DNA of 28,368 bases from an uncultured Mycoplasmatota bacterium (GCA_900545005.1 UQXO01000015.1:1-28368); one strand, 5' to 3'. Positions 7,618 through 14,651 are shown, numbered from the stretch's first letter. A program made the numbers and translations. Notes: generated by a model not told the origin, from the letters alone.

Positions 7618-8415
7618 TTAGAAAATAATATTTCCAAGACTATAGATTCTTTCCAAGTCTTTAGGTATTTGCTGATAGGTATTGGTACTTACTATTCTTT
7701 GATAGTCTTTTAATCTAATGGATGTTATTCCTTTTAAGAAGTTATCAACTTCATTTGAATTTATCTTCATCTGATAAGGGTGATAAGTCAAGATTTCATG
7801 ATTATTATTATAAATAGTAATAGGATTATAAAAGTCAAAGAGATAATAATTATCATTCTTAAAGATAATATTAAATCCATATAATTCATGAATATCATTG
7901 TCTTTATATTCGCCAATTAAATGAAAGGCATCGTATCCTAAAAGAGTTAAGATATTAGTAGCTAAAAGACTATATTCTAGGGAATCAGCTACATTCTTAT
8001 GTTTTAAATCATTAATATCAGGAATATTTAAATAATTAGGCATTCTAATGGTTAAAAAGGTTTCTTTCTTTAGAGTTCTACTAGTCTTTTGGCCAAAAAA
8101 TTCTTTTAGAAAAATAGGAATCTTAAGAATTGCTTCATTACTATTTAGAATTTTCTCTTCTTTTAAAAAGTTTATAAAGTCATAAAGATAAGTATCATCT
8201 TGAATAGAATAATAATTATTATCTAAGTCATAATATATTTTAACATCATCAGGAATAAAACCATAAAGAGGTTTAGAATAGGTACTTAAAGTTAAATATC
8301 CTAAAGTCTTATGCGTTTTATAAGTATTTTTTAAATATTGAATAGTCTTTTTAACTTGAAAAAGCATGTCAGCTTCTGGTAGCTTTATAATCTCTAAGAT
8401 ATCCTTATTTTGCAT
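7618..8415 (-). CDS. hypothetical protein with a transglutaminase-like core, catalytic Cys replaced
   Basis: The 265-residue soluble protein has no signal peptide. Residues 138-198 look like a transglutaminase-type core: a helix NVADSLEYSLLATNILTLLG, a strand FHLIGEY, then H176 before LYGFNII, then YYLFDFYNP with D194. The spacing S145-H176-D194 suits the Cys-His-Asp triad, but the Cys position is Ser (S145). The first 130 residues are unrecognised. It is the first gene of the ABC operon, 51 nt before the ATPase, with GAGGTGA as Shine-Dalgarno. The assignment rests on pattern alone. Confidence 0.4.
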   Translation of the reverse strand: MQNKDILEIIKLPEADMLFQVKKTIQYLKNTYKTHKTLGYLTLSTYSKPLYGFIPDDVKIYYDLDNNYYSIQDDTYLYDFINFLKEEKILNSNEAILKIPIFLKEFFGQKTSRTLKKETFLTIRMPNYLNIPDINDLKHKNVADSLEYSLLATNILTLLGYDAFHLIGEYKDNDIHELYGFNIIFKNDNYYLFDFYNPITIYNNNHEILTYHPYQMKINSNEVDNFLKGITSIRLKDYQRIVSTNTYQQIPKDLERIYSLGNIIF

Positions 8416-8446
8416 AACTTCACCTCAAGTAGTCTCTTCTTTTAGT

Positions 8447-8455
8447 ATTGTAGCA
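8447..8455 (-). promoter_or_regulatory. extended -10 promoter of the ABC transporter operon
   Basis: The minus strand reads TGC-TACAAT, an extended -10, with the start expected near 8440 and a leader of about 25 nt containing the Shine-Dalgarno. The -35 is poor. It lies after the tandem terminators, so this operon does not depend on the upstream unit. Confidence 0.45.
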
Positions 8456-8476
8456 TAATGTCTCTTAAAGATAAAG

Positions 8477-8506
8477 AAAAAACCTATCAGAGTTCTGATA
8501 GATTTT
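8477..8506 (-). terminator. second of two tandem terminators
   Basis: A stem with core CTATCAG/CTGATAG and loop AACT, extended by A-U and G-U pairs to 12 bp (8506-8495 with 8490-8479), is followed by a T run ending at 8477. Confidence 0.8.
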
Positions 8507-8509
8507 AAG

Positions 8510-8541
8510 AAAAAATAATATGTCTGTCAAACATATTATTT
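8510..8541 (-). terminator. first of two tandem terminators
   Basis: AAATAATATG (8541-8532) pairs perfectly with CATATTATTT (8522-8513) around TTTGACAGA and runs into six T. The stem is AT-rich but long. It ends the isolated 8510-8771 transcript. Confidence 0.65.
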
Positions 8542-8748
8542 TAGTTGTGGATTTCCTAATATAAGATTCATATTGACAGATAAAAGTCTTATATTTTTAT
8601 CAATATTCCACATATGCAGCATATACTTAATAGATTGATAAACGAGGCAATGTGCAAAATAACCATCAAAGGGTTTTAACAAAAAATCATTAAATAAATA
8701 TAATATATATTTACTTGTAATATGTATAAGAATAAATCTTATACCCAA
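8536..8748 (-). CDS. possible small protein within the same transcript
   Basis: A TTG at 8748, 8 nt after GAGG (8757-8760), opens 70 codons that stop at 8536-8538 inside the terminator stem, as several real genes here do. Against coding: the translation is almost all I/L/Y/N/K/F, with no Glu and one Ala, as expected from AT-rich noncoding DNA, and the Shine-Dalgarno is paired in the predicted RNA fold. It may be a small gene, a dual-function RNA, or chance. Confidence 0.25.
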   Translation of the reverse strand: MGIRFILIHITSKYILYLFNDFLLKPFDGYFAHCLVYQSIKYMLHMWNIDKNIRLLSVNMNLILGNPQLK

Positions 8749-8777
8749 TAGCACTTCCTCTACTATTAAGTGATTTA

Positions 8778-8806
8778 ATCATACCATGATTTTTTTATTT
8801 TGGCAA
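8778..8806 (-). promoter_or_regulatory. strong promoter of the isolated 260-nt transcript
   Basis: The minus strand has TTGCCA (5/6), exactly 17 nt, then TATGAT (5/6). The start is predicted at about 8771. It lies just downstream of the ADP-ribosylglycohydrolase-like gene, which has no clear terminator of its own. Confidence 0.7.
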
Positions 8807-8824
8807 GTACTTTTAGTAAATTTT

Positions 8825-9763
8825 TTATAAAATTTTTAAAATATTTTCATACTTTAAGGAAGCTTCTAAAAGATAGTCCTTTTTTCTTAAGGAATCAAGG
8901 AGATTTTTAGGAATACTTTCATAACCATAGTAGATGGCTGCAACCGCTGATGCTAGTCCTCCAAGACTAGAAGCTTGATTACCTAGATTAACAGAGCCAA
9001 TTAAAGCTTGTTTAAAGGAAGCACTGTTAATTAGACAATAAAAGAAAGCTTCTAAGGTATCTACTATATAATTATTAGAGCTAATCCGCTCTAAAGAATA
9101 GATATAAACATTATTCTTTAGAATATTATCAAACTCTTTAATGGTCTCATTTTTAAAATATAAAGTATAATCTAAAGACTTTAACATGCTATAACTAGCT
9201 AATTTGTCTTTCCCATGTAAAAGGAATAATACATATCTCGTAAAAATATAAGAAGCCATAATAGCTATTTCGTTTTGATGGGTAATAGAAGTAACGTTTT
9301 TAACTACAGAATAGATATCATAATTTCGGGATTTTGTATAATAAAGGTAAAAAGCAACAGGAATCATCCGGGCTAGAGGTTCATTACCACAGTCACTATA
9401 ACCATCACCCCCACATTTAGGAGCATCAATCTTTAAATCGAAATACTTACTTAAAGCATGTTTAGTCGTAAAATCAATATCGATTAAGGTATCGGTAGCG
9501 GTGTATTTAGCTGTCTTATACCAAAGGACCATATTATCAGCAATTTTGTTATAGTCCATTTTCTCTTTTTGAATAACGGCATCCAAAAGTGCTAAGATGC
9601 TGCTAGTTCCACTACTCCAAGTTCCAATAGGTAAATCGGCAAGTTGGGTTAATTTGGTAACAGGATTAGTTAACAATTTTTCTCTGCTTTGGTAATTTAG
9701 GGGAAGACCAAAGGCTTCGCCCAAGGCATATCCTAGGATAGCAGCACTTATTTTACTGTACAT
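8825..9763 (-). CDS. ADP-ribosylglycohydrolase-like protein without metal-binding residues
   Basis: The 312-residue protein follows the ADP-ribosylglycohydrolase (DraG/ARH) family along its length: start AAILGYALGEAFGLP, GTWSSGTSS (47-55), GNEPLARMIPVAFY, SITHQNE, and VNLGNQASSLGGLASAVAA near 258-276. Active members carry TDDT in the first motif and GGDxDT in the last, which bind two Mg2+. Here they read SSGT (50-53) and GNQASS (261-266), so all the motif Asp residues are gone. Catalysis by the usual mechanism is not expected. It may bind ADP-ribose or another ligand, or act as a structural protein. It follows the cps operon after that operon's terminator; only 21 nt separate them, so it may rely on readthrough. 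Confidence 0.85.
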   Translation of the reverse strand: MYSKISAAILGYALGEAFGLPLNYQSREKLLTNPVTKLTQLADLPIGTWSSGTSSILALLDAVIQKEKMDYNKIADNMVLWYKTAKYTATDTLIDIDFTTKHALSKYFDLKIDAPKCGGDGYSDCGNEPLARMIPVAFYLYYTKSRNYDIYSVVKNVTSITHQNEIAIMASYIFTRYVLFLLHGKDKLASYSMLKSLDYTLYFKNETIKEFDNILKNNVYIYSLERISSNNYIVDTLEAFFYCLINSASFKQALIGSVNLGNQASSLGGLASAVAAIYYGYESIPKNLLDSLRKKDYLLEASLKYENILKIL

Positions 9764-9784
9764 ATTACACTTTCTTTCTAAGGT

Positions 9785-9811
9785 AAAAAAGTAAGCCTTT
9801 TTAGGGGCTTA
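9785..9811 (-). terminator. terminator of the cps regulatory operon
   Basis: TAAGCC (9811-9806) pairs with GGCTTA (9797-9792), followed by C and six T. The first three bases of the stem are the cpsB stop codon TAA. Confidence 0.65.
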
Positions 9812-10582
9812 TTGATATTTTTTAAAGATACTTCTTTTTATAGGGATTATCTCTTCAGGTTCAATTCTTTCGTTTTGTAATAATTTCTTTCCATTAGTAG
9901 TAAGTAACTCTTCCATATATTCCTCAGAAATAATATTTCTGAGGATTTTTTTAAGTCTAGGAATATCTTCATAGAAAGTATCAGTCTCATGATGAATATC
10001 ACTACTTAGAAAAGTAATCATATGATGTTTTAAAAATAATTCTAAAGTCTTTTTAGCTTCTTTACCATAACGGCTAAATAAGGAACCAATATTACTTTGA
10101 AATAATGCTCCTGCTTCGATTAACTCTTCAATTCTTTTAGGATTTTCTTTTAAAAAGTAATATCGTTCGGGATGAGCAATAACAGGAATATAGCCATTAC
10201 TCTGTAAATCAAATAAGATTTGTTTAAGAGCCTTATATTCATTATTCATCGGTAACTCAAAAAGAACATACTTAGTATCATTAAGAGAAGAAAAGACTCC
10301 TTCTTTTAATTTTTTCACTAAAGAATCATCAATATAAATCTCATTACCTAAATAAAGATTTAATAGAATATTTTCTTTTCTTAAAGTCTCTTTTAAGTCA
10401 TTAAGCAACTCTTCATTTTTCTTTTTAGAACTATTATAAGCACTACCTAAAATATAATGGGGTGTTAAAACGATATCTGTTATCCTGTTTTCAGAGGCTT
10501 TCTTTAAGATAGCTAAAGATTCCCTCTTAGACTTAGAGCCATCATCAATATTAGGCAAAATATGACTATGTAAATCAACCAT
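9809..10582 (-). CDS. cpsB: CpsB/YwqE-type tyrosine-protein phosphatase (PHP)
   Basis: This manganese-dependent PHP-domain phosphatase dephosphorylates the partner BY-kinase in capsule/EPS control. The 257-residue length matches the family (about 254). Metal-ligand motifs are visible: D3-x-H5-x-H7 in VDLHSHILPNIDDGSKS, TPHY near 41, AHPERYYFL near 136, and SSDIHHET near 193. It follows cpsD by 8 nt with AGTAGGA as Shine-Dalgarno, in the order cpsC-cpsD-cpsB, and is the last gene of the operon. Confidence 0.93.
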   Translation of the reverse strand: MVDLHSHILPNIDDGSKSKRESLAILKKASENRITDIVLTPHYILGSAYNSSKKKNEELLNDLKETLRKENILLNLYLGNEIYIDDSLVKKLKEGVFSSLNDTKYVLFELPMNNEYKALKQILFDLQSNGYIPVIAHPERYYFLKENPKRIEELIEAGALFQSNIGSLFSRYGKEAKKTLELFLKHHMITFLSSDIHHETDTFYEDIPRLKKILRNIISEEYMEELLTTNGKKLLQNERIEPEEIIPIKRSIFKKYQ

Positions 10583-10590
10583 AAAGAGTC

Positions 10591-11259
10591 CTACTGATAA
10601 TACTTACTGTAGTAACGATCTTTTGATGAAGGGAATTTATTCAATATAACTCCCGCAATTTTATTTTCAAATTGGGCTAAAGCTTTCTTAGTATTTTGTA
10701 AATATTCAATAGGTGTAACCTTATAAGCCGAGACGATTACAATCTTATCTACTAAATCAGCCATAATAATAGAATCTGTTAAGCCTCCAACTGGAACGCC
10801 ATCATAGATAACTAAATCATACTTACTCTTTAGGATTTTAGCAAGTTGTCTATTTTTCTCTGATGCTAATAATTCACTAGGATTAGGAGGCACGATGCCC
10901 ATTGGCAAAACGTAAATATTTTCATACTTAGTCTTTTTAATATATTTTTTATAGTTTTTATCTACATCGTCTAAAAGTAGGTTTGATAAGCCTAATTCAT
11001 TATCAACATTAAAGATTTTGTGTTGACGACCACGACGAAGGTCGCAATCAACAATTAAAACTTTAACGCCAGCTTGAGCGAAGGCAATAGCTAAATTAGC
11101 ACAGATAAACGACTTACCTTCACCACTAAGAGAACTTGTCATTAAAATTGATTTAACAGGTTCATCAATTGAAGAAAATAAAAGGTTGGTACGAATAGTT
11201 TTAACAGCTTCCGCAACCCCACTTTTAGGGTTATTAGCGACAATTAATTCATTATTCAT
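10591..11259 (-). CDS. cpsD: CpsD/YwqD-type bacterial tyrosine kinase
   Basis: This cytoplasmic BY-kinase works with the membrane adaptor CpsC to control polysaccharide chain length and export. In 222 residues: Walker A SLSGEGKS (43-50), Walker A' VDCDLRRG with D71 and D73, and Walker B region LVIYDGVPVG with D153. The usual DTPP in this last motif reads DGVP. The C-terminal tyrosine cluster is DRYYSKYY, with Y216, Y217, Y220 and Y221. The start overlaps the cpsC stop by 4 nt (ATGA), implying translational coupling. Confidence 0.93.
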   Translation of the reverse strand: MNNELIVANNPKSGVAEAVKTIRTNLLFSSIDEPVKSILMTSSLSGEGKSFICANLAIAFAQAGVKVLIVDCDLRRGRQHKIFNVDNELGLSNLLLDDVDKNYKKYIKKTKYENIYVLPMGIVPPNPSELLASEKNRQLAKILKSKYDLVIYDGVPVGGLTDSIIMADLVDKIVIVSAYKVTPIEYLQNTKKALAQFENKIAGVILNKFPSSKDRYYSKYYQ

Positions 11260-11960
11260 TTTCTTTTTCCTTTCTTTTCTTTAGGGACGTACTTCAATGG
11301 GACAACACCAAGAGTTGGTAACCCAATCTTTGTTTCAATCTCATCGGTACTCTTAATAGTTGTATCAAAATAAAACATTACAAAGATAACGGCACATGAT
11401 AAGACAACCCCAATTAACATTGCAAGCACTACGGTCTTTAATAAGCTTATATTATAAGGGTTATTAGAGACCTCTGCATAATCAACAATAGCGACGTTTT
11501 TAATACTATAGTATCTAGCAACATCATTACTAAATACTCTAGCAATCTCATTAGCAACATCTTTAGCTATTTCTTTATCGGCACCGTTAACCGAAATACG
11601 AATAATTTCCGTATCATCTTCCGTGGTAACATTTACCATCTTCTTTAATTCATCAGTAGTCATATTCAAGTTTAAATTATTAATAACTTGATTTAGAATG
11701 CTATGTGATTTCATTATGACACGGTAATTAGATATTAAGTTTTTATTCAAAGTAATATCACTTTGGGTAATAGATTGATTAATATTAGTATTTTCGTTAT
11801 TAGTGGTCAAAACCATTGTCGTATAGGAGTTATAAAGAGGAGTTTTAAAAAATATTGTATAAACTGCTCCAAAAACTACACACACTACGGCCGCAAGTGC
11901 CACCATAAACCATTTACTCACAAAATAATCAAATAATTCTTTTAAATTTATTTCTTCCAT
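11256..11960 (-). CDS. cpsC: CpsC/YwqC-type Wzz adaptor of the tyrosine kinase
   Basis: This polysaccharide co-polymerase has two membrane segments (about 18-38 and 176-200) around an extracytoplasmic domain, plus a short basic cytoplasmic tail ending KKGKRK that would contact CpsD. The N-terminus EEINLKELFDYFVSKWF and the segment preceding TM2 are typical of Wzz/YwqC. A TTG at 11975 is possible but ATG at 11960 has GAGAGGA with 6 nt spacing, so I chose it, giving 234 residues. It leads the cps regulatory operon behind a strong promoter. Confidence 0.92.
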   Translation of the reverse strand: MEEINLKELFDYFVSKWFMVALAAVVCVVFGAVYTIFFKTPLYNSYTTMVLTTNNENTNINQSITQSDITLNKNLISNYRVIMKSHSILNQVINNLNLNMTTDELKKMVNVTTEDDTEIIRISVNGADKEIAKDVANEIARVFSNDVARYYSIKNVAIVDYAEVSNNPYNISLLKTVVLAMLIGVVLSCAVIFVMFYFDTTIKSTDEIETKIGLPTLGVVPLKYVPKEKKGKRK

Positions 11961-11983
11961 ATAAAATCCTCTCAACTTCCAAT

Positions 11984-12012
11984 ATTATATAATAAATGGT
12001 CATCTCTTTCAA
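11984..12012 (-). promoter_or_regulatory. promoter of the cpsC-cpsD-cpsB operon
   Basis: The minus strand has TTGAAA (5/6), exactly 17 nt, and TATAAT (6/6), with the start expected near 11977 and a leader of about 17 nt. It begins a few bases after the terminator of the upstream small gene. It is the best promoter in the window. Confidence 0.8.
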
Positions 12013-12017
12013 GATAG

Positions 12018-12052
12018 AAAAACCACAATTACTTACGATTTGTAACTGTGGT
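12018..12052 (-). terminator. terminator overlapping the end of the 39-residue gene
   Basis: ACCACAGTTAC (12052-12042) pairs with GTAATTGTGGT (12032-12022), with one G-U pair, followed by five T. The stop codon TAA (12031-12029) is in the 3' arm. It insulates the cps promoter from upstream transcription. Confidence 0.85.
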
Positions 12053-12148
12053 AGAACGCATTTCATCTTCGATTTTACTTGTGTTGGCACTAACTTTTAA
12101 AATACAATATAAAACCAATAAAATAATGGATATTAGTATAATAAACAT
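12029..12148 (-). CDS. 39-residue single-pass membrane peptide
   Basis: ATG at 12148 with AAAGGAG 5 nt upstream opens 39 codons ending at 12029. The peptide has a hydrophobic helix, FIILISIILLVLYCIL (residues 2-17), and then a polar tail of about 20 residues, ANTSKIEDEMRSTTVTNRK. It has its own extended -10 promoter and a terminator that starts in its coding sequence, so it is a complete small gene. It lies between the VanZ gene and the cps operon. I do not recognise the family; a membrane-associated regulator of a neighbouring surface system is only a guess. Confidence 0.65.
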   Translation of the reverse strand: MFIILISIILLVLYCILKVSANTSKIEDEMRSTTVTNRK

Positions 12149-12166
12149 AGTTTCTCCTTTAGTCTT

Positions 12167-12175
12167 ATTATAACA
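12167..12175 (-). promoter_or_regulatory. extended -10 promoter of the 39-residue gene
   Basis: TGTTATAAT on the minus strand, with the predicted start about 7 nt later at the Shine-Dalgarno, so the leader is about 12 nt. No good -35. Identical in form to the element at 51-59. Confidence 0.5.
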
Positions 12176-12194
12176 AATACCCCATTTTAATTAA

Positions 12195-13472
12195 CTAATT
12201 ATCGTTCGACAAATATCGACATTTTCTTTTAAAATACCTCGTATAAATGATAAGACCTATTAAGGAGCCTGATCCATCAATTAAGGTATCTAAGACTTTA
12301 GCCGTTCTTCCCGGAATAAAAATCTGATGAATTTCATCACTAATCGCATAAAGATAACAAATAATTAAAGCAATCATAAGCATTCTTTTATTTAGTTTAC
12401 CATAGGTACTTAAATAATTTAAAACCAAGATTCCTAAGATTAAGTATTCCGTAAAATGAGCCATCTTTCTTATATAAAAGGTACTATCTTCAACCTTTTT
12501 CTTAACTTCCGTTCGCGTATATTCTTTATTTGTTACATTAGTGGCAACATTTACGATGGCACTGGTAACAACATTACTAGTATTTGTTGATTTAACACCA
12601 TTTTGATTAGAAAAACTAAAGATAACAAACATCCAGATGATAACTAAGATTCCCGCAAATAGTCTTTTATTATTCTTAAGTGTTTTAAAGAAACCAGTAC
12701 TCATTAGACTTAAGAAGACTCCAAAGATAATACTTATAAGTCCGATTAGATTAATATGTGTTAGAATACTATTAATAAATTCTTTTAAGATATTACTAAT
12801 GGATTCATTATAAAAAGTAATATCATTTATACTTATAATATTTTTAATATAAAGAACTAGGCCTATAAGAAGGATACCATTAGTAAATAAAGAGACAATA
12901 ATATTTCGGTCTTTAAAGAGATATCTATTTATTAGATAAGTTATTATAGAGATAATAATGCTAAATACTAAAACTATTTTACTCAAGAGATGAACTTTAT
13001 TAAATAAAGGTCTTACTTTTTCAAAAGTATTATTATAACTTATTTCTTCTTTATAGATGCTAACTAATTTAGCAACAAGAGTACTGATGGTATTCTTATT
13101 TTCTACTTGAATATTATTAGTCTTAACGTAGTCATTTATTCTTTTAGTTAATTCTTCCGTAATAGTGGTCGTATCAGTCTTTATCTCTTTATTAGTATAA
13201 AGATTGTCTAAGGTCGTTATAATAGTCTTTTTAATATTATCTTTAGTAATAACATTGTCTAAGATATTTTCTTCTAGTCCAGATTGCTCTAAGTAATTAG
13301 ATACTTCTTCTTTAGTGTTTAAATATAGTTCTTGATAGTAGTTATTATTTTCTAAAAGCTCTAGAATATAAGACTCATTAAAGATTGTTAAAAGAAGAAT
13401 GAGACTTAAAGTTAAGAGAAAGAAACTAATACTTTGGATAAATTTAGTTATATAACTAAGGATTATTTTCAT
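12195..13472 (-). CDS. VanZ-family membrane protein with an N-terminal extension
   Basis: The last 150 residues match the VanZ-like family: FYIRKMAHFTEYLILGIL, then a membrane segment and SDEIHQIFIPGR, then LIDGSGSLIGLI. VanZ members are membrane proteins of uncertain mechanism linked to glycopeptide resistance and envelope biology. The first 250 or so residues add an N-terminal membrane segment (9-30), an acidic extracytoplasmic part of about 130 residues and further membrane segments, giving 425 residues against about 160-200 for a simple VanZ. The start overlaps the sortase stop as ATGA. Confidence 0.85.
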   Translation of the reverse strand: MKIILSYITKFIQSISFFLLTLSLILLLTIFNESYILELLENNNYYQELYLNTKEEVSNYLEQSGLEENILDNVITKDNIKKTIITTLDNLYTNKEIKTDTTTITEELTKRINDYVKTNNIQVENKNTISTLVAKLVSIYKEEISYNNTFEKVRPLFNKVHLLSKIVLVFSIIISIITYLINRYLFKDRNIIVSLFTNGILLIGLVLYIKNIISINDITFYNESISNILKEFINSILTHINLIGLISIIFGVFLSLMSTGFFKTLKNNKRLFAGILVIIWMFVIFSFSNQNGVKSTNTSNVVTSAIVNVATNVTNKEYTRTEVKKKVEDSTFYIRKMAHFTEYLILGILVLNYLSTYGKLNKRMLMIALIICYLYAISDEIHQIFIPGRTAKVLDTLIDGSGSLIGLIIYTRYFKRKCRYLSNDN

Positions 13473-14122
13473 AGATTAGTACCTCTTATCTTTTTAGCAT
13501 AGACAACATATCTTTTATTACGATACCCTACTCCTCCAGTGGGATAACAAGTATAAAGAAGAATATTTTCGCCATCACTTTCTAAGAAAGTATTAAATTC
13601 TTTGTCAAGTTCTTTTTCGGTAAAAATAGCCGTCTTAGAGATAGAATAAGTATAGTTACCATAATAGGTATTTATGTTAATCTCATCACCAATATTTAGT
13701 TTGTAAAGATTGCCAAAGTATTCTAAACGATTATGAGCAGCAATGATAATAGGTAATCCTTCTCCCGGAAAGAAAGAACCAATATACCGACCAGCCCCTT
13801 TCTTTAGAATGGTTAAGGAGTCTCCGTTATAAAGATTAATTGTAATATCGATATTGGGAATATTAATGGTCCCAAATGTATCGCCATAAGCTGGGAGAGG
13901 ATTTAATCTTTGCGTCGCGGAATCTATTTTTAGACTGATATTGGTATCGCTACTAGGTTTACTAGCTGTTTTGACAGCTACTTTATTAAAAAGATTAATA
14001 TAAGTAGTTACTTTATCTTTAAGAGTAAAATTTACCAATAGTATCAGAATTGATGCAAAGAAAAAAGCGATTGCTAACTCGCTAACAATCACTTTCCCAC
14101 TTTTCTTTAGTAAATTAAGCAT
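13469..14122 (-). CDS. sortase (class D-like)
   Basis: This membrane-anchored transpeptidase attaches surface proteins to the cell wall. In 217 residues there is an N-terminal membrane segment (about 12-32), then the sortase barrel with H130 in AAHNR, C192 in LLYTCYP and R204 in KRYVVYA, a complete catalytic triad. The TCYP context fits class D or E. The start ATG overlaps the end of the secreted-protein gene by 8 nt and has little Shine-Dalgarno, so reinitiation is likely. A TTG upstream at 14146 is possible but has no ribosome site. The adjacent secreted protein is the obvious candidate substrate. Confidence 0.9.
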   Translation of the reverse strand: MLNLLKKSGKVIVSELAIAFFFASILILLVNFTLKDKVTTYINLFNKVAVKTASKPSSDTNISLKIDSATQRLNPLPAYGDTFGTINIPNIDITINLYNGDSLTILKKGAGRYIGSFFPGEGLPIIIAAHNRLEYFGNLYKLNIGDEININTYYGNYTYSISKTAIFTEKELDKEFNTFLESDGENILLYTCYPTGGVGYRNKRYVVYAKKIRGTNL

Positions 14123-14651
14123 TTTGTTTTTTGGCTTTAACAGCAATTGTTGCGATTCCGATTACAGCAACTACTGAAGCAATGGTAATTACTAAGTTTC
14201 CGTTAGTATATTTAACATCAGTTTTAACATTTACTTTATCATTAAAGAATGCTTTTTCTGGTTCATTTACATAACCAACGAATAATTTTCCATTTTTAAT
14301 ACTTACTGGAACTTTAGTATTAGCGCCAACGTTGTTTACTAGAGCTTTTAGTTCATTTTTAGAACTTGTACTTAACTTAGATAAATCAGTTACGTTAGCA
14401 TTTTTAACGATTTCTACAGCTTTATCTACTTGAGATGCAATGTAATCACAATCTGCTTCACTAACTTCATTTTGTTCTAAGTAAGTCTTAACCATATTGG
14501 CATTACCAGCTTCTAACTTGTAAGTTACGCCATTAATAGTGTAAGATTTTGTTAGTTTGTCTTTTAATTCATCCTTAGACATAGCGTTTACGCTTACAGT
14601 AGTAAGTAGAACTGCTACAAATAAGAATAATACTTTTTTCATATTTTTCAT
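14115..14651 (-). CDS. secreted protein with C-terminal membrane anchor, paired with the sortase
   Basis: The 178-residue protein has a signal peptide (about 1-22, ending TVSVNA), an alpha-helical and acidic middle with DYIASQVDKAVEIVKN, and a C-terminal anchor with NLVITIASVVAVIGIATIAV followed by KAKKQNA. This is a sortase-substrate layout, but no LPxTG/LPxTA is present; the residues before the anchor are KYTNGN. It could be a substrate with a divergent motif. ATG at 14651 has AGAGG 8-9 nt upstream; an in-frame start further upstream (14705) has no such site. A possible -10 TATAAT lies at 14685-14690. Confidence 0.75.
   Translation of the reverse strand: MKNMKKVLFLFVAVLLTTVSVNAMSKDELKDKLTKSYTINGVTYKLEAGNANMVKTYLEQNEVSEADCDYIASQVDKAVEIVKNANVTDLSKLSTSSKNELKALVNNVGANTKVPVSIKNGKLFVGYVNEPEKAFFNDKVNVKTDVKYTNGNLVITIASVVAVIGIATIAVKAKKQNA

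Larger units (their letters stand above)
8510..8771 (-). ncRNA. candidate structured RNA of about 260 nt, unknown class
   Basis: A near-consensus promoter puts the 5' end at about 8771, exactly at the first base of helix P1: ACTTAATAG (8771-8763) with CTATTAAGT (8633-8625). Nested inside are GAGG/CCTC (8760-8757 with 8647-8644) and GTGC/GCAC (8754-8751 with 8655-8652). The enclosed part has a perfect 8-bp hairpin (8744-8724) and AT-rich hairpins. The 3' domain is closed by GTGGA/TCCAC (8611-8607 with 8551-8547) and contains two competing pairings: a 12-bp hairpin (8606-8570) and an 8-bp pairing, ATATAAGA (8594-8587) with TCTTATAT (8566-8559). Tandem terminators follow. It lacks the hallmarks of tmRNA, RNase P, SRP or 6S RNA. 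Because the region is AT-rich, some pairings could be chance; a small ORF overlaps. Confidence 0.45.

Noticed and set aside
8536..8754. GTG start at 8754 for the small ORF
   Set aside because: Only 2 nt separate it from the purine-rich site; the TTG at 8748 has better spacing, and even that ORF is doubtful by composition.
8510..8771. Known RNA classes (6S, SRP, tmRNA, RNase P, T-box, lysine riboswitch)
   Set aside because: No tmRNA ends, no SRP GGAAGC-type core, no T-box GGGTGG element, wrong size for RNase P, and a 3' domain that does not fit 6S. The AGAGG near the 5' end only superficially recalls the lysine riboswitch.
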